64,000 nucleotides of DNA from Phycicoccus avicenniae_A (lineage in GTDB: Bacteria; Actinomycetota; Actinomycetes; Actinomycetales; Dermatophilaceae). The translations under genes and the position numbers were made by a program. Location: the NCBI RefSeq assembly GCF_050496545.1, contig NZ_JBNVZV010000024.1:3981-67980 (forward strand), read 5' to 3'. The notes beneath the pieces are model-generated. The model worked only from the letters and a program-made list of their open reading frames with translations. It was not told the origin of the DNA and ran no database searches. Below, piece by piece: positions 34,067 through 41,756 of this stretch. The first letter of the stretch is position 1. Every line of letters begins with the position of its first letter.

Positions 34067-34657
34067 TCAGGCCTGGGGAGGCTGCTGGGGCGACTGGACC
34101 GGGGGCTGCGAGGCCATCCGGGCCCGCTCGGCCTCCTGCGCCTGGCGCACCTGCTCCTGGGCGGCCTTCATCGGGTCCATCTGCGTGAGCAGCTCACGGC
34201 CGCGCGTCACGTGCTTGTGCTCGCACAGCACCTCGTACTTGGCGGCGACGACCTGGCTGACCGACGTGAAGTCGCGCTGGCCGCGGGTCAGGCGGTAGCC
34301 GAACCACGCCCAGACCATGCCGAACACGGCACCGAACAGCACCGTGGAGATGATCGAGACGATGGCGAAGCCGCTGGGGTCGAAGAGCGCGAAGATCACG
34401 CCGACGAAGAGACCGAGCCACATGCCCGACAGCGCCCCGGCGCCGATGACCCGCCCCTGGGTGAGCCGGCCGGTGACCCGCTCGAGCTGCTTGAGGTCGG
34501 TCCCGACGATGAGGACGTCCTGCACCGGGAACTCGTGGTCGGACAGGTAGTCGACGGCCTTCTGCGCCTCCTCGTAGGTGTCGTGGACCCCGAGGCTCAT
34601 CGGGTACTCCAGCGACAGGGCGGCGCGCAGGCCCGGGCGCATCGGCTGGCTGCTCAT
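34067..34657 (-). CDS. General-stress-protein-17M-like membrane protein
   Basis: The 196-residue product starts with a general-stress domain (HDTYEEAQKAVDYLSDHEFP, VLIVGTDLKQLERVTGRLT). Two glycine-rich membrane helices follow (residues about 72-110), then a charged Gln/Pro-rich tail. This layout is frequent in Actinobacteria. The role is unknown beyond the family name. Confidence 0.75.
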   Translation of the reverse strand: MSSQPMRPGLRAALSLEYPMSLGVHDTYEEAQKAVDYLSDHEFPVQDVLIVGTDLKQLERVTGRLTQGRVIGAGALSGMWLGLFVGVIFALFDPSGFAIVSIISTVLFGAVFGMVWAWFGYRLTRGQRDFTSVSQVVAAKYEVLCEHKHVTRGRELLTQMDPMKAAQEQVRQAQEAERARMASQPPVQSPQQPPQA

Positions 34658-34720
34658 GGGTCCAGTGTCGCACCGTTCGCTGGGTGTGGGCTGGACGCCT
34701 CCTGTGCGAGCGGCGGCGCG

Positions 34721-35920
34721 TCAGCGGGCCTTGTAGTCCTCGAGGAGGCGGCGGCCGATGATCATCTTCTGGATCTCGGCCGTGCCCTCGCCGATGAGCA
34801 GCATCGGGGCCTCGCGGTAGAGGCGCTCGATCTCGTACTCCTTGGAGTACCCGTACCCGCCGTGGATGCGGAAGGACTGCTCGACCACGTCGGCGCAGTT
34901 CTCCGCCGCGAGGTACTTGGCCATCCCGGCCTCGAGGTCGTTGCGCTGGCCGGCGTCCTTGAGCCGGGCGGCCTTGACCATCAACTGGTGGCTGGCCTCG
35001 ACCTTGGTGGCCATGTCGGCCAGCCGGAAGAGGATGCCCTGGTGCTCGGCGATCTTCTTGCCGAAGGTCTCGCGCTGCTGGCTGTAGGCGATGCCGAGCT
35101 CGAAGGCGCGGCGCGAGAGGCCGCAGGCGCGGGCGGCGACGTTGACGCGGCCCACCTCGACGCCGTCCATCATCTGGTAGAAGCCCTTGCCCGGGACGCC
35201 GCCGAGGATCTGCTCGTCGGTGGTGCGGTGGCCCTGGAAGACGAGCTCGGTCGTGTCGACGCCCTTGTAGCCCATCTTCTCGATCTTGCCGGGCACGGTG
35301 ACGCCCTGCGCGGTCTCGCCGAAGCCGGACTCCTTCTCGACCAGGAAGGTGGTCATGTTCTTGTACGGGCTGTCGGACTCGCCGAGGTCGGTCTTGACGA
35401 GGACCGCGACGAGGTTGGCCGAGCCGCCGTTGGTCAGCCACATCTTCTGGCCGTCGATCGTCCAGCCGCCGTCCTCGCCCTTGACCGCCTTGGTGCGGAT
35501 GGCGGCGACGTCGGACCCGAGCCCCGGCTCGCTCATCGAGAACGCGCCGCGGACCTCGCCGGTGGCCATCCGCGGCAGGTACTTCTGCTTCTGCTCCTCG
35601 GTCCCGTGCTGGAGCACCATGTACGCGACGATGAAGTGCGTGTTGATGATGCCGCTGACGCTCATCCAGCCGCGGGCGATCTCCTCGACGACGAGCGCGT
35701 AGGTCAGCAGGCTCTCGCCGAGGCCGCCGTACTCCTCGGGGATCATCAGCCCGAAGATCCCCATCTCCTTCATGCCCTCGACGATCTGCGTCGGGTACTC
35801 GTCCTTGTGCTCGAGCTCGGTGGCGACGGGCAGGATCTGCTCGTCGACGAACTCCCGCACCAGCTTGATGAGCTCGTGCTGCTCCTCGGAGAGGCCGTCG
35901 GTGGTCTGGAGGCGCGACAT
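34721..35920 (-). CDS. Acyl-CoA dehydrogenase, probable methylsuccinyl-CoA dehydrogenase
   Basis: The 399-residue FAD enzyme has FSMSEPGLGSDVAAIRT and MWLTNGG in the middle domain and the catalytic base in LLIGEGTAEIQ near the C terminus. The sequence strongly recalls the acyl-CoA dehydrogenase of Streptomyces ethylmalonyl-CoA clusters, which oxidises methylsuccinyl-CoA to mesaconyl-CoA. The MaoC protein at 25.3-25.9 kb and the malyl-CoA lyase at 49.8-50.9 kb would be the next steps. Electrons would go to an ETF, as encoded at 0.5-2.2 kb. Confidence 0.88.
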   Translation of the reverse strand: MSRLQTTDGLSEEQHELIKLVREFVDEQILPVATELEHKDEYPTQIVEGMKEMGIFGLMIPEEYGGLGESLLTYALVVEEIARGWMSVSGIINTHFIVAYMVLQHGTEEQKQKYLPRMATGEVRGAFSMSEPGLGSDVAAIRTKAVKGEDGGWTIDGQKMWLTNGGSANLVAVLVKTDLGESDSPYKNMTTFLVEKESGFGETAQGVTVPGKIEKMGYKGVDTTELVFQGHRTTDEQILGGVPGKGFYQMMDGVEVGRVNVAARACGLSRRAFELGIAYSQQRETFGKKIAEHQGILFRLADMATKVEASHQLMVKAARLKDAGQRNDLEAGMAKYLAAENCADVVEQSFRIHGGYGYSKEYEIERLYREAPMLLIGEGTAEIQKMIIGRRLLEDYKAR

Positions 35921-36010
35921 GGAGGCGAGTATGCCTGCGGCGGCGGAGGACCGGAACGCGCTCGGCGTGTGAGCCCTCCCACCGTGTGACGGCGCCCACG
36001 CGGGTTCGCG

Positions 36011-36625
36011 TCAGCCGAAGCCGCGGGCCGAGATGTTGACGGTGCCCCACTCCTCGAGCGGGACCGGCACCTCGGGGTCGAGGGCGTCGACCAGGGCCCA
36101 GCGCCCCTCCTCCAGCACCAGCCCCACCGGATGGACGGTGCGGGCGGCATCGCCCCGGGCCCGCAGGCGCACCACCCGGCGCCGGCGCACGGCATCGACC
36201 AGGGCGGGCACCCGCTCGTCCTCGGGCGGCGCGGCCGGGACGACCCGGAACTGTGCGCCGGCCCGCTGGGCGATGGCGCGGCTGGGGTCCGGCAGGGACT
36301 CGAGGAGCTTGGCGCCCGCCCGGGCTGCCGGCGCCGCCAGGCCGAGGGCGGCGAGCTCCGGCGAGGGGCGGGCGAGGAGCACGCCGAGGGCCTCGGCCTC
36401 GTCGGCGGCCAGGCCGGTGAGCCGGGTGCGGTAGCTGAACCCCAGCTCGATGCCCCCGCCGCGACCGGGGCGCACGAGGACCGGGAGGCCGGCCGCGGAG
36501 AGGGCCTCGACGTCACGGAGCACGGTGCGCCTGCTCACCTCGAGCTCGGCGGCGAGCCGGTCGGCCGTCATCCGCCCGCGGTTCTGGAGGAGCAGGAGCA
36601 TGAGCAGCAGCCGCGAGGCGCGCAC
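36011..36625 (-). CDS. HTH (DeoR-like) regulator with WYL domain
   Basis: The 204-residue regulator has an N-terminal winged helix (RASRLLLMLLLLQNRGRMTA, then LAAELEVSRRTVLRDVEALS) and a short WYL-type C-terminal part (VRRRRVVRLRARGDAARTVHP, GLVLEEGRWALVDAL). It is shorter than most WYL proteins, which usually exceed 300 residues. It lies upstream of the acyl-CoA dehydrogenase on the same strand and divergent from the small ORFs at 36.7 kb. It starts with GTG. Confidence 0.82.
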   Translation of the reverse strand: MRASRLLLMLLLLQNRGRMTADRLAAELEVSRRTVLRDVEALSAAGLPVLVRPGRGGGIELGFSYRTRLTGLAADEAEALGVLLARPSPELAALGLAAPAARAGAKLLESLPDPSRAIAQRAGAQFRVVPAAPPEDERVPALVDAVRRRRVVRLRARGDAARTVHPVGLVLEEGRWALVDALDPEVPVPLEEWGTVNISARGFG

Positions 36626-36653
36626 CGGGACCTCCGGATCGGCGGAGAAACCA

Positions 36654-36668
36654 TGACAGGAGACGTCA
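36654..36668. promoter_or_regulatory. Candidate operator of the WYL regulator
   Basis: TGACAGGAGACGTCA carries TGAC and GTCA arms in inverted order, 15 bases overall, 29-43 bases upstream of the regulator start and in the divergent intergenic region. The size and position fit an autoregulatory operator; no second copy was found in the window. Confidence 0.35.
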
Positions 36669-36672
36669 CCTT

Positions 36673-36801
36673 ATGGCTGCTACGGTCCGCCGCGGAAGAG
36701 GTGATCCGATGAGGACCTGTGCAGCACGACGCGTGATGACGACCGACCCCCGACGGCTCCGGAAGACCCAGCGGCGCAGCATCCGGGAGGTGGCCCGATG
36801 A
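36673..36801 (+). CDS. Possible Arg-rich small protein or leader peptide
   Basis: This 42-codon frame (internal ATG at 36709 gives 30 codons with a GAAGAGG ribosome site) is strongly basic: MRTCAARRVMTTDPRR, then LRKTQRRSIREVAR. Its TGA overlaps the ATG of the next gene as ATGA. Such coupling suggests that its translation feeds the downstream gene. It may be a leader peptide; the alternative is chance. Confidence 0.35.
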   Translation: MAATVRRGRGDPMRTCAARRVMTTDPRRLRKTQRRSIREVAR

Positions 36802-37220
36802 GCAGCGTCACCTACGGGGACGGCACGCCCGAGGACCCGTGGCTGCTCGAGACGCCGCCGCGCACCTCCACGTTCTCCGCGTGGCGCGACGAGGCCGCGG
36901 ACCCGCCGGCACTCGTGGTCCAGGTCGGCTCGACGCGGCTGTCGTACCACCTGCGCGCCCTCGAGGACCTGCGCGAGATGCTCACCGAGCGCGGCGACTG
37001 GGTGCCCCTCGGCAACGCCGACGAGGGCAAGCCGGTCAAGGACGGCACCGTCGAGGCGTGGGCTCGGGACGCCGGCAACCCCGTCGGCGGGTACTACGGG
37101 CTCCGCAAGGGGTACCGCGGGCGGTTCGCCAACTACGTGACGCCGGTGCTCGAGCTGCTCGGGTGGGCCGAGCTCGAGCACGGGCCCCGCAACAACCGCG
37201 TGCGCTCGACCACGGGCTGA
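36798..37220 (+). CDS. Conserved hypothetical protein
   Basis: The 140-residue soluble product starts MSSVTYGDGTPEDPWLLETP. It contains VQVGSTRLSYHLRALEDLRE and GNPVGGYYGLRKGYRGRFANY, which look well conserved. GGGAGGTGG precedes the ATG. I recall similar small proteins in many Actinobacteria without known function. A stem-loop follows at 37236-37265. Confidence 0.7.
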   Translation: MSSVTYGDGTPEDPWLLETPPRTSTFSAWRDEAADPPALVVQVGSTRLSYHLRALEDLREMLTERGDWVPLGNADEGKPVKDGTVEAWARDAGNPVGGYYGLRKGYRGRFANYVTPVLELLGWAELEHGPRNNRVRSTTG

Positions 37221-37235
37221 GCCCACGCGTAAACC

Positions 37236-37265
37236 GGTGGCGCGGGCGGGCGGGCCTGCGCCACC
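37236..37265 (+). terminator. Candidate terminator after the hypothetical gene
   Basis: GGTGGCGC at 37236-37243 and GCGCCACC at 37258-37265 form a perfect eight-pair stem with a 14-base G/C loop, 16 bases after the stop. There is no T tract. It separates the hypothetical gene from the kinase unit. Confidence 0.5.
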
Positions 37266-37317
37266 CTGAGGGGGACGGCGCGTGTCCGCGCGCCCGCGAG
37301 CGAAGGAGGAGGCCGAC

Positions 37318-37446
37318 ATGTCCACGACTGTCCCGGGCCGTACCCCGGCCCCGATCCCCTTCCTCGCACAGGAGTACTCCGTTGGCGCACATGCCGTTCC
37401 ACCTGCCGGAGAAGCAGGCAGCCTTCTCCACCGACACCTCCCCTGA
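37318..37446 (+). CDS. Possible 42-residue ORF overlapping the start of the RIO-type kinase gene
   Basis: The frame starts MSTTVPGRTPAPIPFLAQEY and ends SLLHRHLP. It has the best Shine-Dalgarno sequence in the area (AAGGAGGAGG at 37303-37312, five bases before the ATG). It ends inside the kinase gene in another frame, overlapping it by 65 bases. It could be a translated leader that meters kinase expression, or a sign of programmed frameshifting into the kinase frame. Confidence 0.45.
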   Translation: MSTTVPGRTPAPIPFLAQEYSVGAHAVPPAGEAGSLLHRHLP

Positions 37447-38236
37447 CGCCCCGCCCGAGGGGCAGCGCTGGTCCTCCTGGGACGGCGCGACCCACGGGCC
37501 GAAGCCGCGACCCGACTGGGTCATCACGGCCCTCGGTGCCGTCGACGCCGACCTCGGCGTCCTCAAGACCGGCAAGGAGGCCGACGTCCACGTCGTCCGC
37601 CGCTGGGTCCCCGGCGAGCCCGGGGTCGTGACGATGGCCGCCAAGCGCTACCGCTCCGGCGACCACCGTCTCTTCCACCGCGACGCCGGCTACCTCGAAG
37701 GGCGCCGGGTCCGCAAGAGCCGCGAGATGCGGGCGATGGCCCGGCGCACCGACTTCGGCAAGCAGGTCATCGCCGGGCAGTGGGCCGCAGCCGAGTTCGC
37801 CGCGCTCGGGGCCCTGTGGGAGCTGGACCTCCCGGTCCCCTACCCGGTGCAGCTCGACGAGAGCGAGATGCTCATGTCCTTCGTCGGCACGACCGACGGC
37901 GACACCCCGGTCGCGGCACCCCGGCTCGTCCAGACCCGGCCGGAGCCCGCGCTGCTGCGCGAGCTCTACGAGCAGCTCCGGACCTCGATGCTCACCCTCG
38001 CCCACCACGGGTGGACCCACGGCGACCTCAGCCCCTACAACGTCCTCGTCCACGAGGAGCGGCTCGTCCTCATCGACTGGCCGCAGGTGGTCGACGTCAT
38101 CGGCAACCCGCAGGGCTTCGAGTTCCTCGAACGGGACGCCACGACGATGGTCACCTGGTTCCGGCGCAAGGGGCTCGAGGTGGACGCCGGCGAGCTCGTG
38201 GCCGACCTGGTCGCGGAGGCCACGTCGCGGTTCTGA
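37382..38236 (+). CDS. RIO-type serine/threonine kinase-like protein
   Basis: The 284-residue atypical kinase of the RIO1 family has LGVLKTGKEADVHVVRRW with the phosphate loop, the lysine in MAAKRYRSGDHRLF, the catalytic loop HHGWTHGDLSPYNVLVH and the metal motif LVLIDWPQVVD. Bacterial members are of unclear function. TTG 37382 is chosen because AGGAG lies seven bases before it, while ATG 37391 has no site at suitable spacing. A strong ribosome site and overlapping ORF lie further upstream. Confidence 0.85.
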   Translation: MAHMPFHLPEKQAAFSTDTSPDAPPEGQRWSSWDGATHGPKPRPDWVITALGAVDADLGVLKTGKEADVHVVRRWVPGEPGVVTMAAKRYRSGDHRLFHRDAGYLEGRRVRKSREMRAMARRTDFGKQVIAGQWAAAEFAALGALWELDLPVPYPVQLDESEMLMSFVGTTDGDTPVAAPRLVQTRPEPALLRELYEQLRTSMLTLAHHGWTHGDLSPYNVLVHEERLVLIDWPQVVDVIGNPQGFEFLERDATTMVTWFRRKGLEVDAGELVADLVAEATSRF

Positions 38237-38266
38237 GACTCGGCTCGATCTCTCCGAAAAGGCTGT

Positions 38267-38316
38267 CGGACAGGGAATTCGATCACCTTGGCCCTTCCCT
38301 CTCGAACGCCTGTCCG
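38267..38316. repeat. Inverted repeat upstream of the DUF222/HNH gene
   Basis: CGGACAGGGAATTCGA at 38267-38282 is mirrored by TCGAACGCCTGTCCG at 38302-38316: eight outer bases (CGGACAGG) and five inner bases (TTCGA) match. The 19-base spacer is relatively AT-richer than its surroundings. It sits 34 bases before the gene start and could be an operator or an element end. Confidence 0.5.
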
Positions 38317-38349
38317 GTAGGGTCGGGGGTACGAGGGGAGGGGGAGCCG

Positions 38350-40008
38350 ATGACCACCACGACGAGTCCGCAGGACGTCCTGGCTGCTGCCGACCAGGCG
38401 CTCGGTGTGCTGTCGGGCCTTCCCTCGCGGGCGGTGGCCGGTGCCTCGCGCGAGGAGTGGTGTGCTGCGCTGGCGGTCCTGCAGCAGGTGGTGGACGTGG
38501 CGACCGCGGTGCAGGACGAGGCGATCGTGGCGGTGGCGGCGCTGGAGCCGCAGTGGGCCGAGGACGGCACGCTGGTGGAGGTCCGTGAGCCCTTCGGGCA
38601 CGTCGCGCTCGATGCCCCGTCGATCGTGTCGGGGGTGCTGAACGTGTCCGCGGTGCACGCCGAGCGGCGGGTGCGGGATGCGGTGCGTCGGGCTGCGGAC
38701 GGTGCGGAGGGGTCGGCGTCGTGCACCGGGCTGGGTGGGCTGCACGCCGCGATGCGCGAGGGCCGGTTGGACGGGTACCCGGCGCAGGTGGTGGCGTACG
38801 AGCTGGAGGAGGTCCCCGCCCCGGTGGCCGAGACGGTGGTGGCCTCGCTGCAGGAGTGGTTCGAGGTCGAGGACGGCAGCCACCTGCGCCGGCGTGCTCG
38901 CCGGCTGCTGGCGAGGATCAGCCCGGACCTGCTGCGCCAGCGGGCGGTCCGGGCGCGGGAGGCCTCCGGGTTGCGGCGGTGGGTCGACGAGCCGGGTGTC
39001 GACACGTGGCTGGGGACGTTCCCGTCGGAGGAGGCGTGCACCGCGTGGGCCGCGATCGACGCCCTGGCCCAGCAGTACGTCGCCGACGGGGTCTGCTCGC
39101 GGATCGACCGGGCGCGGGCCAAGGCGCTGACCGACCTGGTGACGAGCAACGCGACCATCGACGTCCAGGTCGTGCTCACCACCCCGGTCGAGGGCGGAAG
39201 CGTGCCCGCATCCGCCGCAGGCGCCGGGATCAACGGGTTCGCGGTCACTGCCGCGGACCCGTCCGAGAACGCGGCTGTCGGGGTCGCCGGCCGGGCGGCC
39301 ACCGACCTCGTGCAGGTCGACACGGGCCGCGCCGGGGAGCCGCTGCTGGTCGAGCGCGGCTGGCTCGAGCGCGCTGTGGCCGCGACCGCTATCACCGGGC
39401 GCGACCGGGTCGGCCGGCCGCGGATCCTGGCCTGCGACACCGGCACCGGCGCACCCGTCGACCCCGACGGCGACCTCACCACCAGCGCCTACCGGCCCAG
39501 CCCACGGCTCGCCACGTTCGTGCGCGCCCGCGACCGGCACTGCCGCTTCCCCGGCTGCGCCGTCGCCGCCCGCTACTGCGACCTCGACCACGTCCGCCCC
39601 TACCCGGCAGGACCCACGTCATCCCTCAACCTGGTCTGCCTGTGCCGGCGCCACCACCGCATCAAGCAACGCCCCGGCTGGCGCGTGACCCTGCACCCCG
39701 ACGCCACGATGACCTGGACCGACCCCACCGGCCGCACCCGCACCACCCATCCACCCGACCAGCTCCACCCGATCGCCCTCCCCGACGCCGGGACCGACCC
39801 ACCCCCGCCGGAACCCGGCAACCCCTCCCTCGTCCTGCCCGACGGACCCCACTCCGCCCTGGAGCACCACCTCGAACACCATCCGGAAACCGTGTGGACC
39901 TGCCGCGTCCACCTCACCCGACCCCGCGTCCGGATGACCCTCGACACCCTCCCCACCCGCCGCCCACGACGACGCCCGTCGAGCGCCCCGGAGGCGCCAC
40001 CCTTCTGA
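38350..40008 (+). CDS. DUF222 / HNH endonuclease (13E12 repeat family)
   Basis: The 552-residue protein has a long DUF222 region (residues about 10-330) and a C-terminal HNH nuclease motif: CRFPGCAVAARYCDLDHVRP, then NLVCLCRRHHRIKQ. A Pro-rich, basic tail follows. This family is highly repeated in Actinobacteria (the REP13E12 elements of Mycobacterium) and serves as a phage attachment target there. Codon choice at third positions is a little less extreme than in neighbours, hinting at transfer. The cleavage target is unknown. Confidence 0.88.
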   Translation: MTTTTSPQDVLAAADQALGVLSGLPSRAVAGASREEWCAALAVLQQVVDVATAVQDEAIVAVAALEPQWAEDGTLVEVREPFGHVALDAPSIVSGVLNVSAVHAERRVRDAVRRAADGAEGSASCTGLGGLHAAMREGRLDGYPAQVVAYELEEVPAPVAETVVASLQEWFEVEDGSHLRRRARRLLARISPDLLRQRAVRAREASGLRRWVDEPGVDTWLGTFPSEEACTAWAAIDALAQQYVADGVCSRIDRARAKALTDLVTSNATIDVQVVLTTPVEGGSVPASAAGAGINGFAVTAADPSENAAVGVAGRAATDLVQVDTGRAGEPLLVERGWLERAVAATAITGRDRVGRPRILACDTGTGAPVDPDGDLTTSAYRPSPRLATFVRARDRHCRFPGCAVAARYCDLDHVRPYPAGPTSSLNLVCLCRRHHRIKQRPGWRVTLHPDATMTWTDPTGRTRTTHPPDQLHPIALPDAGTDPPPPEPGNPSLVLPDGPHSALEHHLEHHPETVWTCRVHLTRPRVRMTLDTLPTRRPRRRPSSAPEAPPF

Positions 40009-40020
40009 CTGGTGTTCTGC

Positions 40021-40770
40021 CTACCGCTGGGCTTCGATGAGATGGCGCGTCGAGTGGGCCACGAACGCCCCCCGGTCCCGGATCAGGTCGTCCAGCACCA
40101 AGAGCTTGGCCCGGTACCGGTCGACCGAGAAGTCAGGGACCCACCAGACGCACTTGCGCAGCACCCAGACGACCGCCCCGACGTCGAGGAACTCCATGCG
40201 GCAGCGGGCCGTCCGGAGGTCTGTGACGGTCAGTCCCGCCCGCTCTGCCTGTGCTGCCTCACGTCGGGGGTCTCGGCCCTGCCGATGCTCGGGGAGAGGG
40301 CCGATGAGGAACTCGATCAGCTCGAACGCGGAGGCAGGCCCGACGTGCTGGGCGAAGTAGTGGCCGCCGGGCTCGAGCACACGCCGGATCTCTGACCAGT
40401 CGGGGCTCACCGGGTGCCGCGCCGTCACGAGGTCGAACGACCCGTCGGGGAAGGGCAGGGACTGGCCCTGCCTCGTCTCGTGCACCTCGACGCCTCGCGG
40501 GCCCAGCACCTCACGCGCCCGCTGCACGTTCGGAGCCCACGCCTCGGTGACGCACATCCGCTCCGGCAGCACGGACGCCTCCGAGACCACCTCCCCGCCA
40601 CCGGTGTCGATGTCCAGAGCGCACGTGGCCCGTGCCAGCCGGTCGGCGAGCAGACGCGAGTATCCCCACGGTGGGCGTTGCTCCGTGGCGCGGCCATCGA
40701 GCCACGCGAAGCCCCAGCCCGTGATGTCCGCCGATTCGGCCTCGGCGACCAGCTCATCGAAGGTCCGCAC
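40021..40770 (-). CDS. SAM-dependent methyltransferase (class I)
   Basis: The 249-residue product has a Rossmann-type SAM site ALDIDTGGGEVVSE near residue 51, an acidic strand end (VHETRQGQSLPFPDGSFDLV) and HPVSPDWSEIRRVLEPGGHYFAQH, typical of Methyltransferase_11. The GTG at 40770 follows a GATGAGGAC ribosome site. It converges on the HNH gene with 12 bases between the stops. The substrate is unknown. Confidence 0.82.
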   Translation of the reverse strand: MRTFDELVAEAESADITGWGFAWLDGRATEQRPPWGYSRLLADRLARATCALDIDTGGGEVVSEASVLPERMCVTEAWAPNVQRAREVLGPRGVEVHETRQGQSLPFPDGSFDLVTARHPVSPDWSEIRRVLEPGGHYFAQHVGPASAFELIEFLIGPLPEHRQGRDPRREAAQAERAGLTVTDLRTARCRMEFLDVGAVVWVLRKCVWWVPDFSVDRYRAKLLVLDDLIRDRGAFVAHSTRHLIEAQR

Positions 40771-40928
40771 GTCCTCATCCTGCCCGCCGGCCGCTCCGCA
40801 GCAGTGGCCACGTATCGCCCGTCCGGCCGACCGAGCGCGCGGACACCTCGCGAGGGACAGGCCCAGTGAGGGTTGGCCGAGACGTCGTTCCCTCAGTGAG
40901 CGCACGACGGGCCACCTACGCTGACGCC

Positions 40929-41747
40929 GTGTCGCGTCCCACCCGTCGCACGGCCCTGGGGGCCGGCCTCGGCGTGTTCGCAACCGCTGCGGTGGGGTGC
41001 TCGCGCGACCTGCCGGGCACCGAGGTCCCCCGGGACGTCGAGGTCGAGCGCGGCACCCTGCGTTCACCCCATCTGCCGGGCCGCGACCTTCCGTGGGTGC
41101 TCGCCGTGCCGAGCGCCGATGACACCGCCAGGCCGCCCGTCGTCGTGCTGCACGGCAAGGGCGGGCACGCCGAGCAGGCCCTCACCCTGCTCGGGCTCGC
41201 CGAGCACGTCGCGGCCACGGGACTCGCGGTGGCCGCGGTCGACGGCGGCGACGGGTACTGGCACGGCCGGCGCGACGGCACCGACGCCGGCCGGATGGTG
41301 CTCGAGGACTTCCTGCCGCTCGTGGCCCGCGCCTACGCGGAGACCTCGCGCGTCGCGTTCCTCGGCTGGTCGATGGGCGGCTACGGCTCCCTCCTCCTCG
41401 CGAGCGAGCTCGGGCCGGACCGGGTCGCCGCCGTCGTCACCTCGAGTGCTGCCCTGTGGACCTCCCCCGGCGCCTCGGCCCACGGCGCCTTCGACGACCG
41501 CGACGACTTCGTGGCCCACGACGTGTTCGCCGACGAGCGGCTAGCGACGCTGGCGAGCCTGCCCGTCCGCCTCGACTGCGGCCGCGAGGACCCCTTCGCG
41601 GCCGCCAACCGCGCCTTCGGGAGGGCCCTGCCGGGCGCCGCGCTCTCCCTCGACGCCGGCGGCCACAGCGGCGCGTACTGGCGCGGCCACGGCGGAGCCC
41701 AGCTCCGGTGGATCCGGGCACGGGTCGACGAGGCCGGAGCCCTCTAG
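40929..41747 (+). CDS. Exported lipoprotein-type alpha/beta hydrolase (esterase)
   Basis: The 272-residue product has a twin-arginine/lipoprotein leader TRRTALGAGLGVFATAAVGC, with the lipobox AVGC near residue 24. The hydrolase domain has PPVVVLHGKGGHAEQ, the nucleophile elbow FLGWSMGGYGSLL, an acid near CGREDPF and the histidine in DAGGHSGAYWRGH. It is a putative cell-surface esterase. It is the first gene of a tight series (gaps of nine, four and three bases) that runs into the response regulator at 43.9 kb. Confidence 0.8.
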   Translation: MSRPTRRTALGAGLGVFATAAVGCSRDLPGTEVPRDVEVERGTLRSPHLPGRDLPWVLAVPSADDTARPPVVVLHGKGGHAEQALTLLGLAEHVAATGLAVAAVDGGDGYWHGRRDGTDAGRMVLEDFLPLVARAYAETSRVAFLGWSMGGYGSLLLASELGPDRVAAVVTSSAALWTSPGASAHGAFDDRDDFVAHDVFADERLATLASLPVRLDCGREDPFAAANRAFGRALPGAALSLDAGGHSGAYWRGHGGAQLRWIRARVDEAGAL

Positions 41748-41756
41748 GGTTCGGGC

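Noticed and set aside
40863..40898. Repeated CAGTGAG about 30 bases apart before the esterase gene
   Set aside because: Two seven-base matches at this distance are expected by chance, and no symmetry or helical spacing supports a binding site.
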